NCBI GenBank assembly: GCA_022446905.1
Contig: JAKVBT010000006.1
Coordinates: forward strand, 64,972-128,971
Length of the DNA stretch: 64,000 nt
Source of the DNA: Phycisphaerales bacterium
GTDB taxonomy: Bacteria > Planctomycetota > Phycisphaerae > Phycisphaerales > SM1A02
Reading direction: 5' to 3'
The position numbers were made by a program, and so were the translations under genes. The notes under the pieces were generated by a model. It saw only the letters and a program-made list of their open reading frames with translations. It did not search any database and was not told the DNA's origin. Positions 36,824 through 45,049 of the stretch are shown piece after piece. Within the stretch, counting starts at the first letter, position 1; each line of letters opens with the position of its first letter.

Positions 36824-37837
36824 ATGCGTATCGGTGTTGATGTTATGGGAGGCGATCTGGCGCCGGGCCCGATCTTGTCGGGTGCTTTAGCTGCTGCATC
36901 AACCTTCAACCCAGATGACCAAATGGTGCTCTTTGGTCAGCGGGATGTCATTGAAGACGCGCTGGCTGAGGCCTCGCCTGCGTCTGGCATGATTGAAATC
37001 GTTGCCACTGAAGATGACATTTCCATGGAAGAGTCACCTGTTGAAGCGGTTCGCAACAAGGCGAACTCATCGCTTGTGCAGATAGCTCAGATGGCCGGTC
37101 CTAAGGCCGATCCTCGATTAGACATGGCGATCAGCGCTGGTAATACAGGCGCATTTGTGGCCGCGGCTCAGATGTACATGCGTCGTCTTCCAGGTGTGAT
37201 TCGTCCGGGCATTGCAGCGGTCGTACCGACTTTCGCGGGGCCTGTGACCTTCATTGATGTCGGGGCCAATATTGATCCCAAGCCGCATCATCTGCATCAA
37301 TATGGAATTATGGGCACGATCTACTCGCGTCGTGTACTTGGCATTGAAAAACCTCGTGTGGGATTGCTCAACGTCGGAGGCGAAGAGCAGAAGGGCACCG
37401 AGGACATGAAAAAGGCCCGTGACCTGCTTCGTGAAGACTCCTTTGTCGACTTCGTTGGTTATGTCGAGGGTAGAGCAGTCTTTGACGGGGCCTGTGATGT
37501 GGTGATCTCCGATGGTGTTACAGGCAACGTCACCATCAAACTTGCCGAAGGGCTCAGCAAGGGCATCTTCAAGCGATTGCAACGCGAACTGCAGGAGCAA
37601 GACGCTTCATTCGTCAAACAGTTCGCGCCAATTGTAGAGAAGCTCTACGCTGAGTATGACTATCACGAGTATGGCGGGGCGCCGCTGCTGGGCGTGAACG
37701 GTGGCTGCCTGATCTGTCATGGATCGAGTAAGGAACGTACCATCGTCAATGCTGTTGCGGCGGCGAGGCGATTTGTTGATCTTGGTGTCAATGACATGAT
37801 TACTCGAACTGTTTCTGCACAAGAGGTTGGCGTCTGA
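36824..37837 (+). CDS. plsX: Phosphate acyltransferase PlsX
   Basis: Turns acyl-ACP into acyl-phosphate, the first step of phospholipid synthesis by the PlsX/Y route. The signature MRIGVDVMGGDLAPGPILSG at the start, and VISDGVTGNVTIKLAEGLSKG and HEYGGAPLLGVNGGCLICHG later, are diagnostic. The length of 337 residues is normal. The ATG at 36824 is chosen from alignment with the family; the open frame upstream covers rpmF. Its stop overlaps the fabH start. Confidence 0.97.
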   Translation: MRIGVDVMGGDLAPGPILSGALAAASTFNPDDQMVLFGQRDVIEDALAEASPASGMIEIVATEDDISMEESPVEAVRNKANSSLVQIAQMAGPKADPRLDMAISAGNTGAFVAAAQMYMRRLPGVIRPGIAAVVPTFAGPVTFIDVGANIDPKPHHLHQYGIMGTIYSRRVLGIEKPRVGLLNVGGEEQKGTEDMKKARDLLREDSFVDFVGYVEGRAVFDGACDVVISDGVTGNVTIKLAEGLSKGIFKRLQRELQEQDASFVKQFAPIVEKLYAEYDYHEYGGAPLLGVNGGCLICHGSSKERTIVNAVAAARRFVDLGVNDMITRTVSAQEVGV

Positions 37838-38841
37838 TGACCATGAGCAAGCCCTGCGGTGTGCGAATCGCAGGGGTCGGCTCTGCAGTTCCTGACAAGC
37901 GGCTCACCAATGCCGACTTGGCTTCGATGGTTGACACGTCGGATGAGTGGATTGTCCAGCGCACCGGCATCAAAGAACGTCGAATTATTGATCGTGATGC
38001 AGGCGAATCGCAGTGCTGGCTGGCCACTGAATCATTGCGTCGCGCACTTGATGATGCGAGTATGGATGCCAAGGATCTCGATCTGATCATTCATGCATCG
38101 GTTAGTTCTGAGATGACTTGCCCGTCCAATGCCTGCCGCGTTGCTGACAATCTTGATGCTGGAACCACGGGGGCTTTCGATTTGATTGCGGCCTGTTGTG
38201 GATACGTCTATTCAATGAATGTTGCGGATTCACTGATCCGCTCTGGTCGGCATCAGGCCATCGGGGTGATCGGTTGCGATGCGATGAGCACTCTGATTGA
38301 CTACACCGATCGGGGTGTTTCAATTCTGTTTGGTGACGCTGCCGGAGCGGCTGTGCTCACGCGAGATGAGGATCCCAACCGCGGCTGTGTTTATCAGGTC
38401 ATGGAGGGTGATGGTCGTGGCTGGCCATCGTTGTTTATTCCGCGTAATGAGCGTGATGTGCCTAGCGGGGTGTCCGCGCCGCCGACCCAACTCGGCTGTT
38501 TGCGCATGGATGGTCGTGAGGTATACAAGTTCGCCGTCAATAAGTTCAGGGAAGTGATTGAGGATGCGCTCTCTGCTACAGGCTTGTCGGTCGACGATGT
38601 TGCTCAATTTGTCTGTCATCAATCCAACATGCGAATCATTGAATCAGCCAAGGCGAAGATTGGTCTCCCTGATGAGAAGGTCTATGTCAACATCGATCGC
38701 TATGGCAATAGTTCTTCCGGTTCCGTGGGTCTCTGCGTTGACCAGCTCTGGAAGGCTGGCAAGATCAACAGCGGGGACACGATCATTATGGTCGCATTCG
38801 GCGGCGGGATGACGTGGTCATCATCCGTATGGAACGTCTGA
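37837..38841 (+). CDS. fabH: 3-oxoacyl-ACP synthase III
   Basis: Starts fatty-acid synthesis by condensing acetyl-CoA with malonyl-ACP. The catalytic Cys is in DLIAACCGYVYSMN (third residue of AACC), the His in VCHQSNMRI, and the Asn in RYGNSSSGSV, giving the full Cys-His-Asn triad. The length of 334 residues is normal. TGATGA fuses the plsX stop with this start, so translation is coupled. Confidence 0.97.
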   Translation: MTMSKPCGVRIAGVGSAVPDKRLTNADLASMVDTSDEWIVQRTGIKERRIIDRDAGESQCWLATESLRRALDDASMDAKDLDLIIHASVSSEMTCPSNACRVADNLDAGTTGAFDLIAACCGYVYSMNVADSLIRSGRHQAIGVIGCDAMSTLIDYTDRGVSILFGDAAGAAVLTRDEDPNRGCVYQVMEGDGRGWPSLFIPRNERDVPSGVSAPPTQLGCLRMDGREVYKFAVNKFREVIEDALSATGLSVDDVAQFVCHQSNMRIIESAKAKIGLPDEKVYVNIDRYGNSSSGSVGLCVDQLWKAGKINSGDTIIMVAFGGGMTWSSSVWNV

Positions 38842-38875
38842 TCGTTTTTACAGCAGTCTTGGGAGACGCTGTACT

Positions 38876-39826
38876 ATGCACACGATGAGCATTTTTGATG
38901 GCACCGTTTTGTGTCCTGGCCAAGGAGCCCAGGTTGTGGGGATGGGGCTGGCCTGGAATGACACCTCGCAGGCTGCCAAGGCAGTCTTTGCCGAGGCGGA
39001 TGAGGTGCTTGGCGATTCACTGGGCGCCCCGCTGAGCACACTGTGCTTCTCTGGTCCCGCAGAGGAACTCAACAAGACCAATGTCAGTCAGCCAGCAATC
39101 TATACGTGTTCGGTGGCCTGTTGGAGAGCGCTGCATGGGGATGCTCGTCCTGCAGTTGCAGCAGGCCTGTCTCTTGGTGAATGGACGGCGCTGCACTTGG
39201 CAGGGGCTTTCTCATTTGCTGATGGTTTGAAGTTGGTAGCCACGCGGGGATCATTGATGCAATCGGCTGCAGAAGCGTGCAACGGAGGCATGGTGGCCCT
39301 CATGGGGCCTGATGAATCCGAGGCTGAAGCCATGTGTCGCGAGATTGTGGATGCCCAGGGTGGTGTGTTGGTGCCGGCAAACCTCAACGCGCCCGGACAA
39401 GTGGTCATCAGTGGTGATGTCACAGCTTGTGACCGGGCAGTGGAGTTGTCTGCGGAACGGGGCTGGCGTGCCACGCCACTGACGGTAGCAGGTGCCTTTC
39501 ATTCGGCGCACATGACACCTGCAGCGGAATCGATGGCTGAAGTGCTTGCCGGTACGCATATCACTTCCCCAATGACTGAGGTTTGGTCAAACGTTACGGC
39601 AGCGGCCTATCCTGTGGATGACGTTGACGCCTTGCGGGAGTTGTTGGTGGCTCAGATCACCAGCCCAGTACGCTGGTCAGCCCAAATGGCGGCTATGGTG
39701 GCTGCGGGGAAGACCGGTTGGACTGAATTGGCCCCAGGCAAGGTACTTCGAGGACTCATGCGCCGTATTGATCGCGGCGCTAAGGTGGTGAATCATGATC
39801 AACCTGATACGACAACGACGGCCTGA
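38876..39826 (+). CDS. fabD: Malonyl-CoA:ACP transacylase
   Basis: Loads malonyl groups onto acyl carrier protein. The N-terminal LCPGQGAQVVGMG and the catalytic Ser in GLSLGEWTALHLAG are typical (most species have GHSxGE; Leu replaces His here). A later His sits in AGAFHSAHM, completing the Ser-His pair. The length of 316 residues is normal. The 3' end overlaps the start of the following lipoprotein gene by 32 bases. Confidence 0.95.
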   Translation: MHTMSIFDGTVLCPGQGAQVVGMGLAWNDTSQAAKAVFAEADEVLGDSLGAPLSTLCFSGPAEELNKTNVSQPAIYTCSVACWRALHGDARPAVAAGLSLGEWTALHLAGAFSFADGLKLVATRGSLMQSAAEACNGGMVALMGPDESEAEAMCREIVDAQGGVLVPANLNAPGQVVISGDVTACDRAVELSAERGWRATPLTVAGAFHSAHMTPAAESMAEVLAGTHITSPMTEVWSNVTAAAYPVDDVDALRELLVAQITSPVRWSAQMAAMVAAGKTGWTELAPGKVLRGLMRRIDRGAKVVNHDQPDTTTTA

Positions 39827-40475
39827 GTGTTGGGTCCTGATGGCCGGGCTCCTGCTCGGTCTCACTGGGATGCCCGGTTGTGGGGAAGATCCACCACCGC
39901 CCGCACCCAAGAAGCGCGTCCGGGCAGAGACGAAGCCACCACCGCCAATGGTGACGTCCATTGAAGAACTCATGGCGCAACATGGCATTGATCCTCGCGT
40001 CTATCTCGAAGAAGATCAGGCGCCTGGAACTGACGCGGCCCGCGTCGGCCTTTTGACCTTCTTTGATGGCTTCGCCACTGGTCGTCCGGAGGGCATCACT
40101 CCCATGCTAAAGCCGGTGGAAAAGGAAGAGTTAGATCGGATGGTGCAGGATGGCACACTTGCTGCAATGTCCTCTTTGATTGAGGAGATCGAAATTCTCT
40201 CAGGAACGACCCCCGAGGGGCAGCGCGCTTATCTGGCGATGTATTGGTTGCCGGATGAAATGGGAGCTCAGATGTGGATCATGGATGACTCGATGGGAGC
40301 TATGCAGTTTGAGGCGGCTCCGTCTGTTCCTGGAATGGTCGAGTACCTTGGCGAGGATCCCTTCGAAGAATGGTTCGCGGTCATTGCTGATGAGAAGCAG
40401 CAACTCTCAGAACCCGATCTTGGACTGTTGGAGATTGAGGCATCTCGGATGATGAAAGAAGCAGAGGAAGATTGA
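39795..40475 (+). CDS. Lipoprotein inside the fatty-acid operon
   Basis: A 226-residue predicted lipoprotein. The hydrophobic leader ends in GMPGC with Cys29 as the lipidation residue, followed by a Pro/Lys-rich linker (EDPPPPAPKKRVR). The mature part is acidic, begins with a helix (TSIEELMAQHGIDPRVYLEE) and ends in a strongly acidic tail (MMKEAEED). No family is recognised. It overlaps fabD by 32 bases and lies 60 bases before fabG, so it is transcribed with lipid-synthesis genes, although its place in the envelope is different from theirs. Confidence 0.75.
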   Translation: MINLIRQRRPECWVLMAGLLLGLTGMPGCGEDPPPPAPKKRVRAETKPPPPMVTSIEELMAQHGIDPRVYLEEDQAPGTDAARVGLLTFFDGFATGRPEGITPMLKPVEKEELDRMVQDGTLAAMSSLIEEIEILSGTTPEGQRAYLAMYWLPDEMGAQMWIMDDSMGAMQFEAAPSVPGMVEYLGEDPFEEWFAVIADEKQQLSEPDLGLLEIEASRMMKEAEED

Positions 40476-40535
40476 CTTCCATCAGTTATGCGCTCAGGCG
40501 CGGCAGGATCGCCAAATGCAATTCAGGAGCATGAG

Positions 40536-41276
40536 ATGAGTGAGGACCGACGAGTCGCCATAGTCACCGGTGCCAGTCGCGGTATTGGCCGGTCGATTGC
40601 CAAACAGCTGGCAACTGACGGCTTTCTGGTCGTGGCAGTGGCGCGAAATGCGGACGCGCTGAACGAGTTGGTGTCCGAGGTGCAGTCTGCAGGAGGCCAC
40701 GCTGAGGGTCGACCATGTGACCTCATGGATGATGCAGCAGTCGATGGCCTCATTGAAGGTGTTGTAGAGGGGCATGGGCGACTTGATGTGCTCGTGAACA
40801 ACGCTGGCGTGACCCGGGATGGTCTGGTCCTCCGCATGAGTGATGATGACTTCGATACGGTCATTGCTACCAACCTCCGCGCCGTCTTTAGGCTCTGTAG
40901 GGCTGTTGCTCGGCCAATGATGCGTCAGCGGTGGGGCCGCATCATCAATATTGGCTCAGTGGTGGGCATGATGGGGAATCCAGGTCAGGCGAACTATGCC
41001 GCTGCTAAGGCAGGTCTGATTGGGATGACCCGGTCAATCGGCAAGGAACTCGGGGGCAAGGGCATTACTGCCAATGTGGTTGCTCCAGGCTGGATCGATA
41101 CCGACATGACCGCAGCATTGCCGGAAGCCATGCTCAAGGAGGCTACCGCTCGGCTTCCGCTCCGTCGGCTGGGACAGTCTCAGGACATTGCCGATGGGGT
41201 GTCCTTTCTCGCCTCAGATCGGGCCAGCTATATCACAGGCCACGTATTGACCATTGACGGGGGCATGCTCAGTTGA
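40536..41276 (+). CDS. fabG: 3-oxoacyl-ACP reductase
   Basis: NADPH-dependent short-chain dehydrogenase that reduces beta-keto acyl-ACP. VTGASRGIGRSIA binds the cofactor, NNAGVTRDGL follows, and the catalytic Ser-Tyr-Lys set is seen in INIGSVVGMMGNPGQANYAAAKAGL. The C-terminal VAPGWIDTDM and YITGHVLTIDGGM are typical. AGGAG lies six bases before the ATG at 40536, so the upstream open frame is rejected. The length of 246 residues is normal. Confidence 0.97.
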   Translation: MSEDRRVAIVTGASRGIGRSIAKQLATDGFLVVAVARNADALNELVSEVQSAGGHAEGRPCDLMDDAAVDGLIEGVVEGHGRLDVLVNNAGVTRDGLVLRMSDDDFDTVIATNLRAVFRLCRAVARPMMRQRWGRIINIGSVVGMMGNPGQANYAAAKAGLIGMTRSIGKELGGKGITANVVAPGWIDTDMTAALPEAMLKEATARLPLRRLGQSQDIADGVSFLASDRASYITGHVLTIDGGMLS

Positions 41277-41357
41277 GCCTGTTTGCAGCCCCGGGCATGC
41301 CCTCATACAATCCCACATACGAATCGCAGGAATTCCCTGCCAGCAGGAGATAGTCCA

Positions 41358-41603
41358 GTGACTGAAGCAGAGGTCGAAGCCAAGGTCATCCAAATCGTGG
41401 CCGATCAAATGGGTGTGGATAAGGCAGAGGTGTCTCGCGACACCAGTTTCGCCAATGATCTCAATGCCGACAGCCTCGACACGGTCGAGTTGGTGATGGA
41501 GTTCGAGGATGAGTTTGAAACTTCGATTCCAGACGATCAGGCGGAGTCGATTCAGACCGTTGGTCAAGCCATCGACTACATCCTTGAGGCGTCCAAGTCC
41601 TGA
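41358..41603 (+). CDS. acpP: Acyl carrier protein
   Basis: An 81-residue carrier that holds growing fatty acids on a phosphopantetheine arm. The attachment Ser is in [18 protein letters not shown]. The GTG at 41358 is preceded by AGGAGA at seven bases and gives the usual length; the longer open frame has no support. It lies between fabG and fabF as in many bacteria. Confidence 0.96.
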   Translation: MTEAEVEAKVIQIVADQMGVDKAEVSRDTSFANDLNADSLDTVELVMEFEDEFETSIPDDQAESIQTVGQAIDYILEASKS

Positions 41604-41624
41604 CCGCACTTTCGCGGATCAGGC

Positions 41625-42893
41625 ATGTCGCCTGTCGTCATGAGTAACGACCGTCGTCGTGTTGTCATTACCGGTTTGGGTGCAATCACCGATCTAGGTG
41701 TTGGTGCTCCCGCGCTGTGGTCTGGACTGTCTGAAGCACGATCCGGCATTAGCGCGATTACGGCCTTTGAACAGGATGAGCAATGGACGACCACCATCGC
41801 GGGCGAAGCCAGCGACTTTGATCCATTGAGTTGTCTTGAGATCAAGGAAGCACGAAAGGTCGATCGCGTATGCCAAATGGGTTTGGCTGCTGCAGTAGAA
41901 GCAGCTGAAGATTCAGGGATCGATTTCACGCAGGGCGATCCCTATCGGCGTGGCGTGGCGATTGGATCGGGCATCGGTGGCATCCTCACCATCGAGGAGT
42001 ACTACGTCAAACTATTGGAGAAGGGCCCGAAGCGGCTGAGCCCATTTGTGGTGCCGCGTTTGATGGTCAATGCAACCGCTGGGCAGGTGTCGATCCGTTT
42101 GAATCTCCGTGGGACCAACATGTCCCCAGCTACTGCCTGCGCCACTGGCGGACATGCATTGGCTGATGCGATGGCGATGATTCAGCGTGGAGCTGCTGAT
42201 GTGATGCTTGCTGGTGGTTCAGAGGCTGCAGTGTCCAAACTTTGTATTGCAGCCTTCAGCGCTATGCGTGCATTGTCAGTTCGAAACGATGAGCCGACCA
42301 AGGCCTCTCGGCCATTTGATCGTGACCGTGATGGATTCGTCCTCTCAGAGGGTGCCTCTGTGCTTGTGCTTGAGGAACTCGAGCACGCCCGAGCGCGTGG
42401 GGCAGACATCTACGCGGAGATCATTGGATTTGGGATTACCGGTGACGCGCATCACATTGCAGCTCCGGATCCTGAGGGAACAGGTGCCGGCGAAGCCATG
42501 CGACTGTCGCTGGTGGACGCTCAAGTTGATCCGAACGACGTTGGATATATCAACGCTCATGGCACATCGACGCCGCTTGGAGATTCTGCTGAGGTTGCCG
42601 CCGTGAAGCGTGTCTTTGGTCAACACGCGCAATCACTAGCGATATCTTCGACCAAATCGATGACTGGTCATGCCTTGGGCGCCGCTGGGGGAATTGAATC
42701 CGTAGCCACTGTCCTGGCGCTGCATCACGGGGTGATTCCCCCGACGATCAACTTAGACAATCCAGATGAGGGCATGGATCTGGACTTTGTCCCCAACGAG
42801 GCTCGAGTCTCGCAAGTAGACGTCGCAGTCAACAACACGTTTGGCTTTGGTGGCCACAACGTGTCATTGGTATTCCGACGCTGGGATGGCTAA
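41625..42893 (+). CDS. fabF: 3-oxoacyl-ACP synthase II
   Basis: Elongating condensing enzyme of fatty-acid synthesis. The start VVITGLGAITDLG is typical, the catalytic Cys is in SPATACATGGHALADA, and the two His in YINAHGTSTPLGDSAE and KSMTGHALGAAGG complete the triad. The C-terminal NNTFGFGGHNVSLVF closes the domain. Start is ATG at 41625 or 41640; the second has a slightly better spacing. It ends the fab operon, eight bases before a convergent gene. Confidence 0.97.
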   Translation: MSPVVMSNDRRRVVITGLGAITDLGVGAPALWSGLSEARSGISAITAFEQDEQWTTTIAGEASDFDPLSCLEIKEARKVDRVCQMGLAAAVEAAEDSGIDFTQGDPYRRGVAIGSGIGGILTIEEYYVKLLEKGPKRLSPFVVPRLMVNATAGQVSIRLNLRGTNMSPATACATGGHALADAMAMIQRGAADVMLAGGSEAAVSKLCIAAFSAMRALSVRNDEPTKASRPFDRDRDGFVLSEGASVLVLEELEHARARGADIYAEIIGFGITGDAHHIAAPDPEGTGAGEAMRLSLVDAQVDPNDVGYINAHGTSTPLGDSAEVAAVKRVFGQHAQSLAISSTKSMTGHALGAAGGIESVATVLALHHGVIPPTINLDNPDEGMDLDFVPNEARVSQVDVAVNNTFGFGGHNVSLVFRRWDG

Positions 42894-42901
42894 ACGCCCA
42901 C

Positions 42902-43618
42902 TCAGAACGGGAAACTGAGTCCTGTATAGACCATGATGCTGTCGCGGCCAGGGTTGTTGGCATACAGCGAGGCATTGGAAATGTGATGCCATCGCACGCC
43001 AAGGATCCACCGTCGATCTTGGCCCACATCAAAGGTCGCGCCAAGGCCCGCCTGCGGTGTGAAATTGAACTGTGACCCATCGAAGGGAACCGGCTCATTG
43101 GTTCCCAGCAGGCCACAGCCAAAGTCGACATACATCGACCATGTTTCTCGGCTGATGAAGTGCCACTCAAACATCAGATCAAGCCCGCCACCGAATGCAT
43201 TCTCGCCTTCTTGCGAAAATCCCCAGAGGTTCAGTGCAGGTGCAAAGGCAAAATCGTCTACCAGAAACCACTTCAGGCCAAGTGCAATGCCATATTCGTT
43301 GTTTGAGGTGTCACTGATTTGTACGCCCCAGCGACCATTGATCATCCATCGCTGTGATCCAGCAGCGCCGTAGGCGGCCATGGTGGTCTTCTGGTCGTTG
43401 CCATCTTGGAGAGAAAGGCTGCGGTCCAGATCAGTCAGTGGTGGAAGGTCACGCCAAGGGCGTGCATTGATGGTGTTGGCCGAATCATCCTGAGGTGTAT
43501 CCAGTCCAGTGACTTCTGAGAGGGCTGCTCGCATGGCGGGGGAAGCCGGGGGGGGTGGCAATGTCGTGACACCTTGGGCGGTGGAAAGAGCCATTGCGGT
43601 CAGAGTCAGCATGGGCAT
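42902..43618 (-). CDS. PagL-like outer-membrane lipid A deacylase
   Basis: A 238-residue exported protein with a short signal segment and a C-terminal beta-barrel (about residues 95-238) of alternating hydrophobic strands ending in Phe (VYTGLSFPF), the mark of an outer-membrane protein. LGVRWHHISNASLYANNPGRDS matches the PagL signature with its catalytic His and Ser (HxS). PagL removes the 3-O acyl chain from lipid A. The first about 90 residues are a low-complexity linker. This is consistent with a cell that makes LPS. It is convergent with fabF. Function is inferred from the motif. Confidence 0.7.
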   Translation of the reverse strand: MPMLTLTAMALSTAQGVTTLPPPPASPAMRAALSEVTGLDTPQDDSANTINARPWRDLPPLTDLDRSLSLQDGNDQKTTMAAYGAAGSQRWMINGRWGVQISDTSNNEYGIALGLKWFLVDDFAFAPALNLWGFSQEGENAFGGGLDLMFEWHFISRETWSMYVDFGCGLLGTNEPVPFDGSQFNFTPQAGLGATFDVGQDRRWILGVRWHHISNASLYANNPGRDSIMVYTGLSFPF

Positions 43619-43655
43619 GGATCGTGTCTCCTATTTCGGAAGGGGCCAATATAGC

Positions 43656-44270
43656 CTAATCCTGGACAGCCTCTTGGATGGTGGCAGCGTGTTGTGCAGT
43701 GAGCTTTGCCACGGCGTGCATGGCGTGCCTGGTTCGCCGTGCAAACTGCAGGATATGGAGGAGATCAGCGGGGTTTTTCACCAGGTCCAACGCTGCTCGG
43801 AGGGGCCTGATGCCCCCTTGGGCATCAAACCACTGATCGCATCCTGGGGGGAGCGAGTGCTCGATGCCATCGCTCACGCCTCGAAAGATCGCCCAAGGTC
43901 GTCCACTAGCCTCTGCGGCGATGGCAAATGCTGTGGATTCCATATCCACGATGTCGGCGCCAGTCAGTTCAGCCAGGGCCGCCTTGTCCTCGGGAGTTGC
44001 GACGATCCCATCGGCCTGCGTGACACGAATGCCCTCATCCAACAGTGGGCTGGTCAGCACACTGTTGGCGGTGACAACTTCTCGCACCTTCCAGGCAGAA
44101 CCGGACGTAAACGGTGCGCCCCGGAGAGCGCCAGCAACGCCGGCCAAAATGACTGGGGCATTGGGTGTGGCTGCATTGACTGCAGCCGTGACTGCCTTGC
44201 CACCGATGCCGGTGACTTGCAAGGACCACCCGTGCCGACGCGCCATCGTTCGCATGCCAGCAGCCTCCAT
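43656..44270 (-). CDS. HpnG-like nucleoside phosphorylase (5' end uncertain)
   Basis: A nucleoside phosphorylase/hydrolase-fold protein of about 204 residues. GIGGKAVTAAVNA, ILAGVAGALRGA, VVTANSVLT and ADIVDMESTAFAIAAE are the landmarks, and the C-terminal NPADLLHILQFARRTRHA resembles hopanoid-associated HpnG. No hopanoid genes are nearby. The frame continues upstream of 44270 as FIFCPLR, which looks like the first beta-strand of the fold, but no ATG, GTG, TTG or CTG lies between there and the tRNA. An ATT at 44286-44288 would suit the fold but is a rare start. The alternatives are a truncated start or a real ATG at 44270. MTA nucleosidase or futalosine hydrolase are less likely identities. 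Confidence 0.68.
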   Translation of the reverse strand: MEAAGMRTMARRHGWSLQVTGIGGKAVTAAVNAATPNAPVILAGVAGALRGAPFTSGSAWKVREVVTANSVLTSPLLDEGIRVTQADGIVATPEDKAALAELTGADIVDMESTAFAIAAEASGRPWAIFRGVSDGIEHSLPPGCDQWFDAQGGIRPLRAALDLVKNPADLLHILQFARRTRHAMHAVAKLTAQHAATIQEAVQD

Positions 44271-44357
44271 ACGAAGTGGGCAGAAAATGAAAGGTGCTTG
44301 ATGGTTGATAGTTGGTTCCTGTGGATGGCGAGCAGTTCGATTATCATCCTCGGATCC

Positions 44358-44431
44358 GACCCCATCGTCTAGTCAGGTCAGGACGTCAGGTTTTCATCCT
44401 GAAAACAGGGGTTCGAATCCCCTTGGGGTCG
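44358..44431 (+). tRNA. tRNA-Glu (TTC anticodon)
   Basis: A complete cloverleaf: seven-base acceptor stem GACCCCA / TGGGGTC, a D arm with CGTCTAG, anticodon stem TCAGG / CCTGA with loop TTTTCAT giving anticodon TTC at 44393-44395, and a T arm with GGTTCGAATCC. The discriminator base is G and CCA is not encoded, so it must be added after transcription. The overall sequence is close to other bacterial tRNA-Glu. Confidence 0.97.
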
Positions 44432-44455
44432 CTTTATCTTCGGCGACGGCGGATT

Positions 44456-45049
44456 ATGCATCCGCCCGCTTGGATCAACCGAGGTCGGAGGGGGCATTCT
44501 GGCTGGTATGGGTGGTTCCATCGTGCCGTGCCGCTACTGGTGATTAGCTTGGCAACCGCTGTGGGGGCGGCTCCGCTTTATCAGTTACAAGGTCGAGTTG
44601 ATCAGACGGATCCCTTGGATCATGGCGGCACGCATGTCTGGATTCGACCGGCTGATGCGCCGCCAGTTCGGGTCCTGTTGGATTCGTCGCTTGGCGTGCC
44701 ACAACTTGGAGACCACATCACCGTCCAGGTGCAGTGGGATGATCCAGTGGCGGATCGGGCTCGAGATGGAGTTGTTCGGACCTGGCGAGCTGCCACTGGG
44801 ACGGGGTGGCGCACCGTTCGAGCAATGGCTCAGACAAGCAACGTGGCAACTCTGGGAGCCTTGATCGTCATCCTTGCCCTCACCTTTGGTGGGGTCCTGC
44901 TGCTGAGTCGCCGGCATCAGAGGCGTACCCGCTCGATGGGGTCAAAGCCTCCAAAGCCTGATTGGCCTATGAAGCCAGCGGATTTGCCAGAGGATCCTGC
45001 AGAGGCCTTGGCTGAATTGGCTCGGCGTGCCGATGAAGAAGACAGGTGA
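44456..45049 (+). CDS. Single-span membrane protein before aroB
   Basis: A 197-residue protein with a signal-like segment (about 23-42), an external beta-rich domain (about 43-125; LYQLQGRVDQTDP, VWIRPADAPPVRVLLDS, GDHITVQVQWDDP), a membrane segment (about 132-152) and a short Arg-rich then Pro/Asp/Glu-rich cytosolic tail. No family is recognised. ATG at 44456 is chosen since the open frame upstream runs through the tRNA. It overlaps aroB by four bases (GTGA). Confidence 0.65.
   Translation: MHPPAWINRGRRGHSGWYGWFHRAVPLLVISLATAVGAAPLYQLQGRVDQTDPLDHGGTHVWIRPADAPPVRVLLDSSLGVPQLGDHITVQVQWDDPVADRARDGVVRTWRAATGTGWRTVRAMAQTSNVATLGALIVILALTFGGVLLLSRRHQRRTRSMGSKPPKPDWPMKPADLPEDPAEALAELARRADEEDR

Noticed and set aside
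43656-44270. Futalosine hydrolase (mqnB) to match mqnA
   Set aside because: The C-terminal NPADLLHILQFARRTRHA end and the VDMESTAFAIA block look more like HpnG; kept as an alternative only.
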